Shown: positions 1 to 9,201, counted from the first letter of the stretch. The stretch is 48,161 nucleotides of DNA from an uncultured bacterium (GCA_949285255.1 CASDXV010000012.1:1-48161); one strand, 5' to 3'. Numbers and translations are program-made. The notes: generated from the letters alone by a model not told the origin.

Positions 1-79
1 TGATTTAGCAGCCTGAAGACAAATTTATTGTATTTCATTTTAAGATTGTATATAAAATTTTCCATTTTTAATCCGATTT

Positions 80-108
80 AAAAAAACTAAGCCGGCAAAA
101 GCCGGCTT
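80..108 (-). terminator. Rho-independent terminator of nrdJ
   Basis: Read on the minus strand, an 8-bp GC-rich stem (AAGCCGGC / GCCGGCTT) with a four-base TTTT loop is followed by a run of T. It begins about 10 bases after the nrdJ stop codon. Nothing recognisable lies between it and the window edge (1-79). Confidence 0.88.
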
Positions 109-117
109 AAAAAGTTT

Positions 118-2205
118 TTAGCTGCAACCTGAGTATCCGCAGTTAAGGCATATAAAGCAGCCTTCTGCCATTTCAATTGAGTTGCCGCATTCGGGACATA
201 CAACGGTTTTAAGTGTTACACCGTTTTCATCCACTCTCTCCCCTATAGTTTCCAATTCTTTATGTTCTTCTTTAAACTCGGGCAAGCTTACGCTTTGAGT
301 TTGATTTGAAACTTCTTGAGCGTTTTCTTGTTGAGCTTTCATTTCTGCTTCTTTTTCTTCCCTTGTTTTAACTTTATCAACAACCATGGGCTGTGACCAT
401 CTGGAGTTGTTACGATAAACGGTTAAGCCTTTAAGACCTGCCTTAAAGCCAAGCATGTAGGCTTTTGCAACATCTTCAACAGTAGCGCTTTCAACAAAGT
501 TAATTGTTTTTGAAACAGCGTTGTCCGTGTGAAGTTGAAATGCTGCCTGCATCATAATGTGTGCTTCGGGAGAAACGTCATGAGCCGTTGCAAAGATTTT
601 TTTGGTTTGCTCGTCAATACCGTCAATGTGGGCTATTGAACCTGTCTTTGCGATTTCTTCCATTAATTCTTCACTGTAGAAACCTTTTTCTTTTGCATAG
701 TTTTCAAAAATCGGGTTAACTTCAAGAAGAATAGTGCCATCCATGATGTTGCGTTTAAATACAAGACCAAACAGTGGTTCAATACCGCCTGAAGCACCTG
801 CTATCATTGATATTGTACCTGTTGGTGCAATGCATGTTGTTGTAGCGTTTCTGATACCTGATTTTGCAATTCTGTTATCAAGGTCTTTCCACATTTCATC
901 AATTATAACACCTGCGGATTTTCCTTTGTATTTGTTATACAGATAATCAGGACGAGCATAAACGCTCTCGTCAAAGCCTTTGAATTTACCTCTTGTTTCA
1001 CTCAGGTTAATACTTTGTGCTTTTGAATGGTAATCAATAAATTCCATTACCTTAGCACCCAAGTTGCAGCCTTCTTCAGTGTTATAAGGAATACCGAGTT
1101 TCATAAGCATATCGGCCAGACCCATAACACCAAGACCGATTTTTCTGATATTGCTGACCATTTCAGCTATTTGAGGCAAGGGGTAGTTATTAACCACAAT
1201 TACGTTATCTAAGAAGTGAATAGCGCTTCTTGTAACGCTTGCAAGCTTGCTCCAGTCAACATCCAAGCCGCCTGCGGGGTTTTGTTTAATCATTTTTGCA
1301 AGGTTAATTGAACCTAAGTTACAAGCCTCATAAGGTAAAAGCGGAACTTCACCGCATGGGTTTGTAGATTCGATTTCACCCAGAGCAGGTGTCGGGTTGT
1401 CTTCATTTATTCTGTCAATAAAGATAATGCCCGGTTCGCCTGAGCTCCAAGCGCCTTTTGTTATTATGTCAAAGATTTCTCTTGCTCTGACTTTTTGAAC
1501 ACACTGTTTTGTATTAGGGTGAATAAGTTCAAAATCTCTGTCTTCTTCAACAGCGTGCATAAATTCATCGGTTACTGCAATTGAAATATTAAAGTTGTTC
1601 AATTTGCTAAGGTCGTCTTTGCAGTGAATGAACTCTAAAATATCGGGGTGGTCGATTCTAAGAATACCCATATTTGCGCCGCGTCTTGTACCGCCTTGTT
1701 TAACGGCTTCCGTTGCTGCGTTAAATACTTCCATAAAAGAAACAGGCCCTGATGATACGCCCATAGTAGAGTGTACTACGTCATTTTTAGGTCTTAATCT
1801 TGCAAAAGAAAAACCTGTACCGCCGCCTGATTTGTGAATTAGAGCGGTATTTTTTATTGTTTCAAAAATTCCCTCAAGCGAGTCTTCAACAGGCAATACA
1901 AAGCAAGCACTTAACTGCCCCAACTCTCTTCCTGCGTTCATTAGTGTAGGAGAGTTTGGCATAAAGTAGCAGTTTGTAATCATTTCATAAAATTCTTGCG
2001 CAGTTTTCTTTACTTCTTCATCACTTGCGCCAAACTGCCTGTCTGCAGAGGCTATAGTATCTGCTACCCTGTGGAATAAATCCGCGGGACTTTCAACAAC
2101 CTCTCCGTCTAAACCTCTCTTTAAGTACCTTTTTTCTAAAACCTTGATGGCATTTTTTGATAACGACAACCCTGAATCGTTTGCACTTTCGCTAAGGGAA
2201 TTCAC
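118..2205 (-). CDS. nrdJ: Adenosylcobalamin-dependent (class II) ribonucleotide reductase
   Basis: Reduces ribonucleotides to deoxyribonucleotides in the cytoplasm, using a coenzyme B12-generated thiyl radical rather than an oxygen-dependent partner subunit. The 695-residue protein has the expected landmarks: the SACFVLP cysteine near residue 101, the NPCGE active-site motif near 282, and the PTGTIS segment of the barrel in the second half. It ends in a Cys-rich tail (CPECG...CFICLNCG, about 675-694) typical of B12-dependent reductases, which carries the cysteines that re-reduce the active site. Translation starts at a GTG preceded by GGAGG. A strong terminator follows. No partner nrdB or nrdD and no cobalamin riboswitch were seen in the 219-base region shared with the divergent TPR gene. 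Function is secure; B12 supply is not shown by this window. Confidence 0.96.
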   Translation of the reverse strand: MNSLSESANDSGLSLSKNAIKVLEKRYLKRGLDGEVVESPADLFHRVADTIASADRQFGASDEEVKKTAQEFYEMITNCYFMPNSPTLMNAGRELGQLSACFVLPVEDSLEGIFETIKNTALIHKSGGGTGFSFARLRPKNDVVHSTMGVSSGPVSFMEVFNAATEAVKQGGTRRGANMGILRIDHPDILEFIHCKDDLSKLNNFNISIAVTDEFMHAVEEDRDFELIHPNTKQCVQKVRAREIFDIITKGAWSSGEPGIIFIDRINEDNPTPALGEIESTNPCGEVPLLPYEACNLGSINLAKMIKQNPAGGLDVDWSKLASVTRSAIHFLDNVIVVNNYPLPQIAEMVSNIRKIGLGVMGLADMLMKLGIPYNTEEGCNLGAKVMEFIDYHSKAQSINLSETRGKFKGFDESVYARPDYLYNKYKGKSAGVIIDEMWKDLDNRIAKSGIRNATTTCIAPTGTISMIAGASGGIEPLFGLVFKRNIMDGTILLEVNPIFENYAKEKGFYSEELMEEIAKTGSIAHIDGIDEQTKKIFATAHDVSPEAHIMMQAAFQLHTDNAVSKTINFVESATVEDVAKAYMLGFKAGLKGLTVYRNNSRWSQPMVVDKVKTREEKEAEMKAQQENAQEVSNQTQSVSLPEFKEEHKELETIGERVDENGVTLKTVVCPECGNSIEMAEGCFICLNCGYSGCS

Positions 2206-2424
2206 CTTTTTGTACCTCCAACCAATAATATTTTTAAAAATTTAATTTCTATTAATTATATCTTAAAACTTTTTTAAAATTCATGCCTTAATGTAACGAT
2301 TTGTAATTTCATGCAAATCATGCATCCTGTCATGTTTTCGACCTTTTTATAAAAATATACTAGCCCTGTGTGCCTATAAGTCTATACAATGTAGCTTGTG
2401 AGAATTTTATAAATTATTAAAAAC

Positions 2425-2961
2425 ATGCAAGTTATAAATTTTTTAGCGGAAAAATACTATAAAATAGCCTACGATACGTTTTTTTATATTGAAGACAATA
2501 AAAAAGCGCACAAATACGTTGAATACGCCCTAAAAGAGTCTCCAAAACACAAAAAAGCACTCAGGCTGAAAGGCAGAATGCTTATTTTGGAAGATAAAAT
2601 AACCCAAGCGCTTAATATCTGGCAAAAGCTCTATGATATGGGAGAAAGTGACTTTGAAATTACTTCAAAACTCGCATACTGTTATTCTCAAAAAGGAGAG
2701 TACTCAAAAGCTTTAGAATTTTGCGAAAAAAGCGCTTTAAATGTAGGGCTTGGCGATAGTGAAAAAATGTTTTCTCTGTATCGTTTAAAAATAGATTTGC
2801 TTTTAAATATCAATAAACCTCTAAGTGCACTCAAGCTTTTTAAAAACGCTCTTAAAATCTTAAGCTCATCTTATGCCTGCGAGCTTAAGAGCAGCTATTC
2901 TTTTCTTACTTTTTACAAGGACAGTGTCATCAGTTTAAAAAACGTAAAAAGAGCATTTTAA
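2425..2961 (+). CDS. TPR-repeat protein, function unknown
   Basis: A 178-residue soluble protein made almost entirely of helix pairs that read as three or four tetratricopeptide-like units (for example KAHKYVEYALKESPKHKKAL near 28-47 and KALEFCEKSALNVG near 98-111). TPRs are protein-binding scaffolds, and nothing in the sequence identifies the partner. There is no signal peptide. No Shine-Dalgarno sequence precedes the ATG; the 60 bases upstream are very AT-rich. It ends 40 bases before nrnA, which has its own promoter-like sequence, so co-transcription is possible but not required. Confidence 0.75.
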   Translation: MQVINFLAEKYYKIAYDTFFYIEDNKKAHKYVEYALKESPKHKKALRLKGRMLILEDKITQALNIWQKLYDMGESDFEITSKLAYCYSQKGEYSKALEFCEKSALNVGLGDSEKMFSLYRLKIDLLLNINKPLSALKLFKNALKILSSSYACELKSSYSFLTFYKDSVISLKNVKRAF

Positions 2962-2964
2962 AAA

Positions 2965-2994
2965 TTGCAAGTGAAATATTTTTTGTGCTAATCT
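2965..2994 (+). promoter_or_regulatory. Probable promoter of nrnA (leaderless type)
   Basis: TTGCAA at 2965-2970, an 18-base spacer, then TAATCT at 2989-2994 preceded by TGTGC (extended -10). Transcription would start about 7 bases later, essentially at the ATG at 3002, leaving no room for a ribosome binding site; none is seen. Confidence 0.5.
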
Positions 2995-3001
2995 TTCAAA
3001 C

Positions 3002-3958
3002 ATGGAAGAAAAGATTTTTGATTTAATAGAGGGAGCAAAAAAAACCCTAATAATAACGCACGTTAACCCTGACGGGGATACGCTGGGTTGTGCTTGTGCT
3101 CTTAAATCATATATTGGAGATAAGGCAGATATTCTCCTGCAGCTTACAGGGGACAAAAGCTGCCCTGATACTTATACTTTTTTACCTTATTTAGATAAAG
3201 CAAAAACTCTTGAAAATGTTCAAAATACCTATGATACGGTTATTTGCATTGATGTGGCGTCAATTGATAGAGTAGTAGAGAACGCCAGAGATATTTTTAA
3301 CAATGCAAAAGTCACAATTAACATTGACCACCACAAAACAAACAGAGGCTTTGCCCGATACAACCTTGTAAAGGGCGGACTTTCAAGTGCCGGTGAAGTG
3401 CTTTATGAGATGTTTTTACAATCGGGTAAAAAAATCACTCTTGAGATGGCAAATTGCCTCTATGTGTCTATTTTAACAGATACAGGGTGTTTTAAGTATG
3501 AAACCGTAACGCCGAGAACTCTTGAAATTGCAGCTGAGCTTGCAAAGATAGGAGTTAATATATCAGATATTGCAAGAAAGTGCTATGACCTAAAAGCAAA
3601 GGCTATGGTGATGTTTCAGGCACATTGCGTGGCCGGTGCAAAGTTTTTGTGTGACGATAAGATTGTTTATACAACGGTTACAAAGAGCGATATGGAAAAG
3701 TTTGGTGCTAAAGATGAGCACACAGAGGGGATTTGCGAGAACTTACGCTCTATAAAAACAGTTGAATTTGCCTGTGTTTTAAAAGAATCATCAAATAACA
3801 CAACAAAAGTTTCACTTCGCTCAAAAGAAAAAGACGTGACGGAAATTGTAAAAAAATTCGGCGGCGGAGGACACATAAGGGCTGCGGGCTGTACTATAAG
3901 AAAGCCTGTTTTTGAGGCAGTTGAGCTTTTGATTGATGAAATTAAAAAACATCTGTAG
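3002..3958 (+). CDS. nrnA: DHH-family oligoribonuclease / pAp phosphatase (NrnA type)
   Basis: Degrades nano-RNA (2-5 mers) and, in many members, dephosphorylates pAp in the cytoplasm, using two metal ions. The 318-residue length is normal for NrnA. Visible motifs are THVNPDGDTLG near residue 18-28 (motif I metal ligands), an aspartate in VICIDVA near 82, the name-giving NIDHHKTN near 108, DTGCF near 160, and the C-terminal DHHA1 substrate motif GGGGHIRAAG near 287. It is followed at 9 bases by the YihY/BrkB gene, and the stop codon of nrnA forms part of that gene's ribosome binding site. nrnA itself lacks a Shine-Dalgarno sequence and looks leaderless. Together with the YhaM-like gene about 0.9 kb downstream it forms a small cluster of RNA-turnover genes. 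Confidence 0.93.
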   Translation: MEEKIFDLIEGAKKTLIITHVNPDGDTLGCACALKSYIGDKADILLQLTGDKSCPDTYTFLPYLDKAKTLENVQNTYDTVICIDVASIDRVVENARDIFNNAKVTINIDHHKTNRGFARYNLVKGGLSSAGEVLYEMFLQSGKKITLEMANCLYVSILTDTGCFKYETVTPRTLEIAAELAKIGVNISDIARKCYDLKAKAMVMFQAHCVAGAKFLCDDKIVYTTVTKSDMEKFGAKDEHTEGICENLRSIKTVEFACVLKESSNNTTKVSLRSKEKDVTEIVKKFGGGGHIRAAGCTIRKPVFEAVELLIDEIKKHL

Positions 3959-3967
3959 GAATTGAGA

Positions 3968-4825
3968 ATGATAAAACTTTTAAAAGAGTATGTTATTAAT
4001 TTGAAAAATTCAATAATAGAGGAAGATTTTCCGGGCGCTGCCTCTGAAATGGCTTTTATGCTTGTTTTAGGGATTTTTCCTTTTATGCTTTTTTTAATGG
4101 CGGTTTTTGGCTGGCTGGGTAAGAAATTTTTTGTAGATAAGGTAATATATGCTATTTCAGCATTCACACCCCATGGGGTAAGTGATTTATTCAGAAGTGT
4201 CTTAAAAGAAGTTATACTCTTTCAAAATGGCGGTATAATGGCAATAATCGGTTTTCTTGTGACCTTATTTTTAACCTCAAATGCCATAGCGGTGATTATA
4301 AAAGGGCTCAACAGAGCAAATAAAATTCAGGAAAACAGAAGTTTTATAAAAACAAGACTGCTCTCTGTGCTTATGGTTTTTGTGGATACTTTTTTCCTTT
4401 TTATATCAGTAAACCTCATTATCTTTGGTAAAGTGATTTTAAATTTTGTCGCAAATCATATTCACCTGCCTCAAAATATAGTAAATACGCTCCTTATCGG
4501 ACGTTGGCCCGTGGCGTTTATTTTGCTTTTTATACTTGCTTTAATAAACTACTATGTCCTGCCTGCAAGGGATTTTTCGGTAAAAAGAAAAAGCGTAGTC
4601 CCGGGGGCTTTGTTTTTCTGTGTATTTTGGTTGTTGGGTTCTTGGCTTTTTTCTCTTTATGTAAACGAGCTTGGAACGTATAACAGAGTGTATGGGACAA
4701 TCGGTACTTTTGCGATTTTAATGGTTTGGTTATATTACACATCAATTATTATGCTAATAGGCGGCGAGATTAACAATCAAACCCTTGTAAAATTAACTTG
4801 TAATAAGGTTGATAAGGCTAATTAA
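3968..4825 (+). CDS. YihY/BrkB-family inner membrane protein
   Basis: An integral membrane protein of the YihY/virulence factor BrkB family, whose biochemical role is not settled (transport or envelope maintenance have been suggested). About 285 residues with roughly six membrane segments. The family signatures are the N-terminal AASEMAFMLVLGIFPF block, the central hydrophobic helices and the C-terminal YGTIGTFAILMVWLYYTSII segment followed by GGEINNQ. The ATG at 3968 is chosen over an in-frame TTG at 3962 because AGGA, overlapping the nrnA stop, lies seven bases upstream of the ATG. It is probably translated from the nrnA transcript. Confidence 0.88.
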   Translation: MIKLLKEYVINLKNSIIEEDFPGAASEMAFMLVLGIFPFMLFLMAVFGWLGKKFFVDKVIYAISAFTPHGVSDLFRSVLKEVILFQNGGIMAIIGFLVTLFLTSNAIAVIIKGLNRANKIQENRSFIKTRLLSVLMVFVDTFFLFISVNLIIFGKVILNFVANHIHLPQNIVNTLLIGRWPVAFILLFILALINYYVLPARDFSVKRKSVVPGALFFCVFWLLGSWLFSLYVNELGTYNRVYGTIGTFAILMVWLYYTSIIMLIGGEINNQTLVKLTCNKVDKAN

Positions 4826-4831
4826 TAAAAC

Positions 4832-4860
4832 TTTACAAAAAATATTTTTTATAATAAAAT
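4832..4860 (+). promoter_or_regulatory. Promoter of the YhaM-like gene (leaderless type)
   Basis: TTTACA at 4832-4837, a 17-base spacer and TAAAAT at 4855-4860. The predicted start of transcription coincides with the ATG at 4867. No ribosome binding site is present. Confidence 0.65.
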
Positions 4861-4866
4861 TTGAAA

Positions 4867-5712
4867 ATGCCAGACTTAAATGCACAATATGAAGTTGTAA
4901 ATTTTATAGTGGGGGATACAAAAGCAGGAACTAAGATGGGTAAGCTCCAGCTTAAAAATGTATCTGACGCTTCTTTATTAAACTGTATTTTATGGGAAGA
5001 AACTCTAAACCGCCTTGAGGGTAAGATTTTTAAGACAGGAAATATTGTAAAAATACTGACCGCAAGCTATAACGAAAAGTATAACAACTGTCTTGTAAAT
5101 AACTTAGAACTTGTTGAAGAGGCGCTATGCGGCTTAGATGAAACACAAAGGGATGAAAAATACACTGAGCTTATTTCTTTTGTGGAAACTTTTGAAAATC
5201 AAAAACTAAAAGACTTTGTACTAAACATTTTAAAAGAAAATAAAGACTCAATAAAGGTCGCTCCTGCGGCAAAAGCTATGCATCACAATTATATAGGCGG
5301 ACTTTTGGTACATACTTTAGAATGCTTGGATTTTGCAAAAGTTGTGTATCCTAAACTTAATTCAAAAGTTGATAAAGAAGAGCTCTATAGCGCTTGTATT
5401 TTGCATGATATAGGTAAAATTTTTGAATATAAAATTGACCTTGAGACAGGTTTTATAGATTATAACGAAGAATTTAAAAAAGACTGGATAAGCCACTCTC
5501 AATTTGGCTATACGCTTTGTATGAAAGAGGGTTTTAAAAATATCGCAAAAATGATAGCTTCTCATCACGGAAGAGCAGAGTGGGGTGCTATGATTGACTT
5601 GTCTGAGAAAGATTTAGAGCCGTTTTACTATATTGTTCATCACATAGATGACTTATCGGCAAAGTTTGGAAAAATAAATGTAAGAGAGTTAAAAAATACG
5701 GAGAAAAATTAA
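4867..5712 (+). CDS. OB-fold plus HD-domain nuclease, YhaM-like
   Basis: Probably a 3'-5' exoribonuclease of the YhaM/CBF1 family acting on RNA or single-stranded DNA in the cytoplasm. The N-terminal ~90 residues look like an OB-fold (DTKAGTKMGKLQLKN...). The rest is an HD domain: HHNYIGGLLVHTLE near 137-150, CILHDIGKIFEY near 175, ASHHGRAEW near 235 and HHIDDLSAKFG near 258, the family's ordered metal ligands. At 281 residues it is slightly shorter than the usual ~310. A TTG at 4861 could also serve as start, but the promoter places transcription start at the ATG. Its TAA stop overlaps the ATG of the next gene (TAATG), indicating coupled translation. The HD fold is certain; RNA specificity is by family analogy. 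Confidence 0.85.
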   Translation: MPDLNAQYEVVNFIVGDTKAGTKMGKLQLKNVSDASLLNCILWEETLNRLEGKIFKTGNIVKILTASYNEKYNNCLVNNLELVEEALCGLDETQRDEKYTELISFVETFENQKLKDFVLNILKENKDSIKVAPAAKAMHHNYIGGLLVHTLECLDFAKVVYPKLNSKVDKEELYSACILHDIGKIFEYKIDLETGFIDYNEEFKKDWISHSQFGYTLCMKEGFKNIAKMIASHHGRAEWGAMIDLSEKDLEPFYYIVHHIDDLSAKFGKINVRELKNTEKN

Positions 5713-6407
5713 TGAAAAAGTTTTTTTACACGCTTTTTATACTTACTGCAATACTTTCCATGGGGCTTTTGCAATCAGGATTTGCTTATCAGATAAAAGC
5801 TGATATTCAAACAAGAAGATTGCCAAAAGGAACAAAATTAAACCTTGTAATGGCAGAGCCGGTATCGACATCAAATGTCCAAGAGGGCGATATGTTCAGC
5901 GCGAAGCTTACAAGCGATGTTAAAGTTGATGGCAGAACGGTTTTACCCTCGGGTTCTCTTGTAAGAGGAACAGTTGAAAAATATAAAACAACAGGACGCC
6001 TCTCAAGAAGTGCGCTTTTGTATTTAACTTTTGACCACGTGGTAACAGGGCAAGGCAAGCAGCTTCCTATAAGTGCCGCTGTTTGTTCAAACTTTGAAAT
6101 ACTTCCTGACGGAGCAATTTCAGGGGGCGGTAATTATTGGGATGAATTAAAAAGAAATACCAAAAAAAGCGGTAATATAATTTCAAAAACTACAAAATGG
6201 GGTATAAAATCAGGAGATGAATTATTCCCCGGAGGAAGATTTCTTGTAACGCCGATAGCAGCTGTGGGCGGTACAATCGGAGGTGCGGTTTACCTTGTAG
6301 GGGATAGCGTTTTTGACCTGTTTAGAAAAGGTAACGATGTAGTGATAGACCAAGGCATTGTTTTTGACATTATTCTTCTTGAACCGCTTGATGTACCGCT
6401 ATCTTAG
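5712..6407 (+). CDS. Exported protein of unknown function
   Basis: 231 residues with a clear signal peptide (Lys-Lys start, hydrophobic core, likely cleavage after GFA near residue 25), so it acts outside the inner membrane. The mature part is beta-rich. Its segment LPKGTKLNLVMAEPVSTSNVQEGD...LPSGSLVRGTVEK resembles the layout of small beta-barrel domains that begin with a statement of a minimum or default value, as in the TrbI/VirB10 C-terminal region, but the resemblance is weak. A Gly-rich hydrophobic stretch (AAVGGTIGGAVYLVGDSVFDLF, about 178-199) could associate with a membrane. It overlaps the YhaM-like stop by one base and ends 8 bases before the pncC start, so it belongs to that transcript. 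No function is assigned. Confidence 0.75.
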   Translation: MKKFFYTLFILTAILSMGLLQSGFAYQIKADIQTRRLPKGTKLNLVMAEPVSTSNVQEGDMFSAKLTSDVKVDGRTVLPSGSLVRGTVEKYKTTGRLSRSALLYLTFDHVVTGQGKQLPISAAVCSNFEILPDGAISGGGNYWDELKRNTKKSGNIISKTTKWGIKSGDELFPGGRFLVTPIAAVGGTIGGAVYLVGDSVFDLFRKGNDVVIDQGIVFDIILLEPLDVPLS

Positions 6408-6414
6408 GTGGAGT

Positions 6415-6945
6415 ATGGAAACAGAAGAAATAGTTGAGAAAATAAAAACAATACTTATTCAAAACAGTCTGAAAATCGCCTGTGCAGAGTCATGCACGGG
6501 CGGTTTAGTGAGTTCTTATTTAACAGATGTTGCAGGCGCAAGCAACTATATTGAGCAGAACTTTGTAACTTATTCAAATGAAGCAAAGATGAGGTTTCTA
6601 AAAGTTAAAAAAGAAACTCTTGATAACTTTGGCGCAGTAAGTCAGCAAACGGCGTATGAAATGGCGCAGGGGCTTTTAGAGTATGAGCCTGTAACTATTG
6701 CTACAACGGGGCTTTTAGGCCCTGACGGGGGCAGTGAACTTAAGCCTGTCGGGCTGTGTTATATGGGTTTTGGCATAAAGTGTAATAAGGGTGAAATTAT
6801 AAAAGTCGTCAAGTTTAACTCCTCTTTTGCCCAAGCGGATATTGAGAATAAAAGGGTGGTAATAAAAAAGGATATAGCAAAAAATGCTCTTTTAAATCTT
6901 GTTGGATTTTTGGAAGAAAATATTGCAAAATGTAAAGAAACTTAA
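6415..6945 (+). CDS. pncC: Nicotinamide-nucleotide amidohydrolase (CinA C-terminal type)
   Basis: Converts NMN to nicotinate mononucleotide and ammonia, recycling pyridine nucleotide in the cytoplasm. The 176-residue protein is a stand-alone PncC/CinA C-terminal domain: ESCTGG near 24-29 (catalytic Ser), TYSNEAK near 51-57 (Tyr and Lys of the active site) and TGLLGPDGG near 100-108, the last normally TGIAGPDGG. The start is the ATG at 6415, which follows GGTGGAG at ideal spacing; an upstream in-frame ATG inside the preceding gene has no ribosome binding site. It is the last gene of the run starting at nrnA; the next gene begins 55 bases later. Confidence 0.92.
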   Translation: METEEIVEKIKTILIQNSLKIACAESCTGGLVSSYLTDVAGASNYIEQNFVTYSNEAKMRFLKVKKETLDNFGAVSQQTAYEMAQGLLEYEPVTIATTGLLGPDGGSELKPVGLCYMGFGIKCNKGEIIKVVKFNSSFAQADIENKRVVIKKDIAKNALLNLVGFLEENIAKCKET

Positions 6946-7000
6946 TGATTTTTCTTAATGGGGAAAATAATGTAAAATATAAGCGGATGCTTGTGAGTTT

Positions 7001-7867
7001 ATGAGTATAAAAAAGAATAAAAATCAGCTTATAATTTCAATAATTGTAGGGGTGGCAATCGCTGTCATCTCCTATCAGGTTATTGTTAAGCTGAAAATTG
7101 AAAACGATAACTTAAAAAAACTCACTCAGACAAGCCAAAGCGCCCCTATTAAAAAAATTATGTATGTTGTTGCAAAAACGGACATTAAAAAAGGCGATAA
7201 AATACAAGCTGATAATCTCACAACAAAGCAATTCCCTATTGAAATAGAAGGCGCTGTTGAAAACGCGTCAAAAATATCAGGACTCACGGCTATAAAAGAT
7301 ATTAAAGCCGATTCTCCAATTGTAGAGGATTATTTTAAAATGTCTGATATGGATATGGTTCAGAGTGAACCAAGAAGCGGCTACAGGGCGTTGGGTGTAG
7401 GGCTTGAAACTCTTCCGCCGTTTGCAAAAGAGGGGGCAAATGTTGATATCTACTTTGCCAAAAATGCAATTCAGGCGCAAGATGTTAAAATCTTAAGCAT
7501 AATTGATGCTCCAAATGAGGGCAAAAAATACGTTATGCTTGAGATAAGGGACTCTGATGTGCCCGCTTTTATAACTGCCGCAAGCAGTGATAAGGCAGTT
7601 TTAATTCAGAGAAACAGGCATGAAAAAACAGGTTACAAATTTAGCGCAAACTCTCCTATAGCATTTTCTCAAATCCCTGATAGTGTACCCCCTGAGCTTG
7701 TCGAGGTTTCTGATGTAACGTATGATGAGCCTCCAAAAAGAAATGTTTCTTCTGCTCACAAAAAGCAAGTTGAAGATGTACCTGTTGTTAAGGCTAAAAG
7801 CCAGAGCGTAGGGGAGATAGAGTTTATTTCCGGAGATAAAAAGGTAATTATCGGAGCACCGCAGTAA
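7001..7867 (+). CDS. cpaB: Flp pilus assembly protein CpaB/RcpC
   Basis: Inner-membrane-anchored periplasmic component of the Tad (tight adherence) pilus machine. An N-terminal membrane helix (about residues 11-30) is followed by a SAF-type domain (YVVAKTDIKKGDKIQADNLT near 52-71) and the RcpC segment GYRALGVGLETLPPFAKEGANVDIYF, the usual arrangement for CpaB, and a long variable tail. A TAAAAT element at 6973-6978 is a likely -10 for the whole pilus operon. The stop codon is directly followed by the ATG of the secretin gene. At 288 residues the length is normal. Confidence 0.9.
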   Translation: MSIKKNKNQLIISIIVGVAIAVISYQVIVKLKIENDNLKKLTQTSQSAPIKKIMYVVAKTDIKKGDKIQADNLTTKQFPIEIEGAVENASKISGLTAIKDIKADSPIVEDYFKMSDMDMVQSEPRSGYRALGVGLETLPPFAKEGANVDIYFAKNAIQAQDVKILSIIDAPNEGKKYVMLEIRDSDVPAFITAASSDKAVLIQRNRHEKTGYKFSANSPIAFSQIPDSVPPELVEVSDVTYDEPPKRNVSSAHKKQVEDVPVVKAKSQSVGEIEFISGDKKVIIGAPQ

Positions 7868-9196
7868 ATGACAAAAAAACACATAAAAAATTTCATATTT
7901 TTCTTATTCTGTGCATTTTTATGTCAAAGTGTCTCTGCGCAGGGTGCTTACAGGGATATTTTACCCAGCTCAATTAGTATTGATGCTCCATGGGAAAATT
8001 CTTCAACTCAAAACTATAATGACTCCATGATTGTTAAAAATGCCCTAAAAGATAATAACGAAAAGCTATATGGGGTGGTGGGCAAATCTCAGATTTTAAA
8101 TTTTGACACACCGGTAAAAAGGATTTCCCTTGCTGACCCTAATCTTGCCGATATTGTTATACTCTCATCCAAGCAGCTTATGGTAAACGGTAAAAAGGCA
8201 GGCTCTACAAGTTTAATTTTCTGGGGTAAGGATAATGTTCCCGTTTTTTACAACCTTGTAATTCGTCAGGATGTTGATGAGTTTTTAAAAGCGGTAGACT
8301 ATATTGCGCCAAATGAAGATATATCAATAATTTTTAACGACAATGGTGCTGTTTTATCGGGAAAAGTCAGTACAACGGCTACAAGAAACAAAATAAAAGA
8401 ACTTGCAAAAGCTTACAATATTAACCTAGTTGATATGGCTGAAAGCGCTACAAAACAGGTGCTTTTAGAGGTCAAGGTAGCCGAGGTTACAAAAAATTTC
8501 ACAAGGAATTTAGGAACTGGCTTTACCATAGGAAGTGATGCAAAAAATCAACACATAAGCTCAATGAACGGTACTGCGACAAATGTTGTGGGTAAAATCT
8601 CTCGTGTTGTTGTAGATAACGGTGTTAAATACATTTTTGCAGACAAGTCGGGAAATTTTGCAATTGATTTGCAAGCAGCAGAGCTAAAAGGCGACGCGCA
8701 GATTTTAGCAGAGCCTAAGCTCCTTGCGGTGGATGGTGAAGAGGCAAGTTTTAACGTGGGTTCAGAAGTTCCCGTGCCATCTAACATGGGGCAATACGGG
8801 CAAATTGCGTATGAATTTAAAAAAACAGGGGTAATATTGAACTTTACTCCAACAATTATGGAAAAAACAAACAGAATAAAACTTAAACTATCTCCTGAAG
8901 TTAGTGAAATAGACCGCTCATCGGGAGTTATGGATACACAAAACGCCGTTGTAATCCCCGGGTTTAAAACAAGAAAAGTCGAAACCACAGTTGAGCTAAT
9001 GGATGGTGAAACACTTATAATAGCAGGGCTTTTAAATAATTCAAGTTCAAAAACAAACAACCAAGTCCCGCTTTTAGGCGATATTCCCGTTATAGGAGTT
9101 TTATTTAAGACAATTGAAGATAAGAAAAACGACACGGAGTTAATGATTTTTATTACTCCAAAAATAGTTGATGCACCGCAGATAGAGAGTATTTAA
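7868..9196 (+). CDS. cpaC: Tad pilus outer-membrane secretin (CpaC/RcpA)
   Basis: Forms the outer-membrane ring through which the Flp pilus passes. The 442-residue protein has a signal peptide (cleavage near SVSA, residue 24), an N-terminal pilus/BON-like region (GKSQILNFDTPVKRISLADP, about 71-90) and the secretin core. Diagnostic segments are VPVPSNMGQYGQIAYEFKKT near 299-318, GVILNFTPTIM and the C-terminal VPLLGDIPVIGVLFK near 395-409. Presence of a secretin confirms a two-membrane cell. It sits between cpaB (zero gap) and cpaE (5-base gap). Confidence 0.94.
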   Translation: MTKKHIKNFIFFLFCAFLCQSVSAQGAYRDILPSSISIDAPWENSSTQNYNDSMIVKNALKDNNEKLYGVVGKSQILNFDTPVKRISLADPNLADIVILSSKQLMVNGKKAGSTSLIFWGKDNVPVFYNLVIRQDVDEFLKAVDYIAPNEDISIIFNDNGAVLSGKVSTTATRNKIKELAKAYNINLVDMAESATKQVLLEVKVAEVTKNFTRNLGTGFTIGSDAKNQHISSMNGTATNVVGKISRVVVDNGVKYIFADKSGNFAIDLQAAELKGDAQILAEPKLLAVDGEEASFNVGSEVPVPSNMGQYGQIAYEFKKTGVILNFTPTIMEKTNRIKLKLSPEVSEIDRSSGVMDTQNAVVIPGFKTRKVETTVELMDGETLIIAGLLNNSSSKTNNQVPLLGDIPVIGVLFKTIEDKKNDTELMIFITPKIVDAPQIESI

Positions 9197-9201
9197 GCAA
9201 T

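Noticed and set aside
2206-2424. Cobalamin riboswitch or NrdR boxes upstream of nrdJ
   Set aside because: A B12-dependent reductase made this plausible, but no B12-box-like sequence, conserved stem set or paired NrdR palindrome could be recognised in the 219 bases.
6358-6414. Longer start for pncC inside the preceding gene
   Set aside because: It lacks a ribosome binding site and adds a hydrophobic segment not found in PncC proteins; the ATG at 6415 has GGTGGAG.
8548-9135. A 195-codon minus-strand frame opposite the secretin
   Set aside because: Antisense shadow of the conserved secretin core, with Ser/Ile-rich low-complexity composition and no ribosome binding site.
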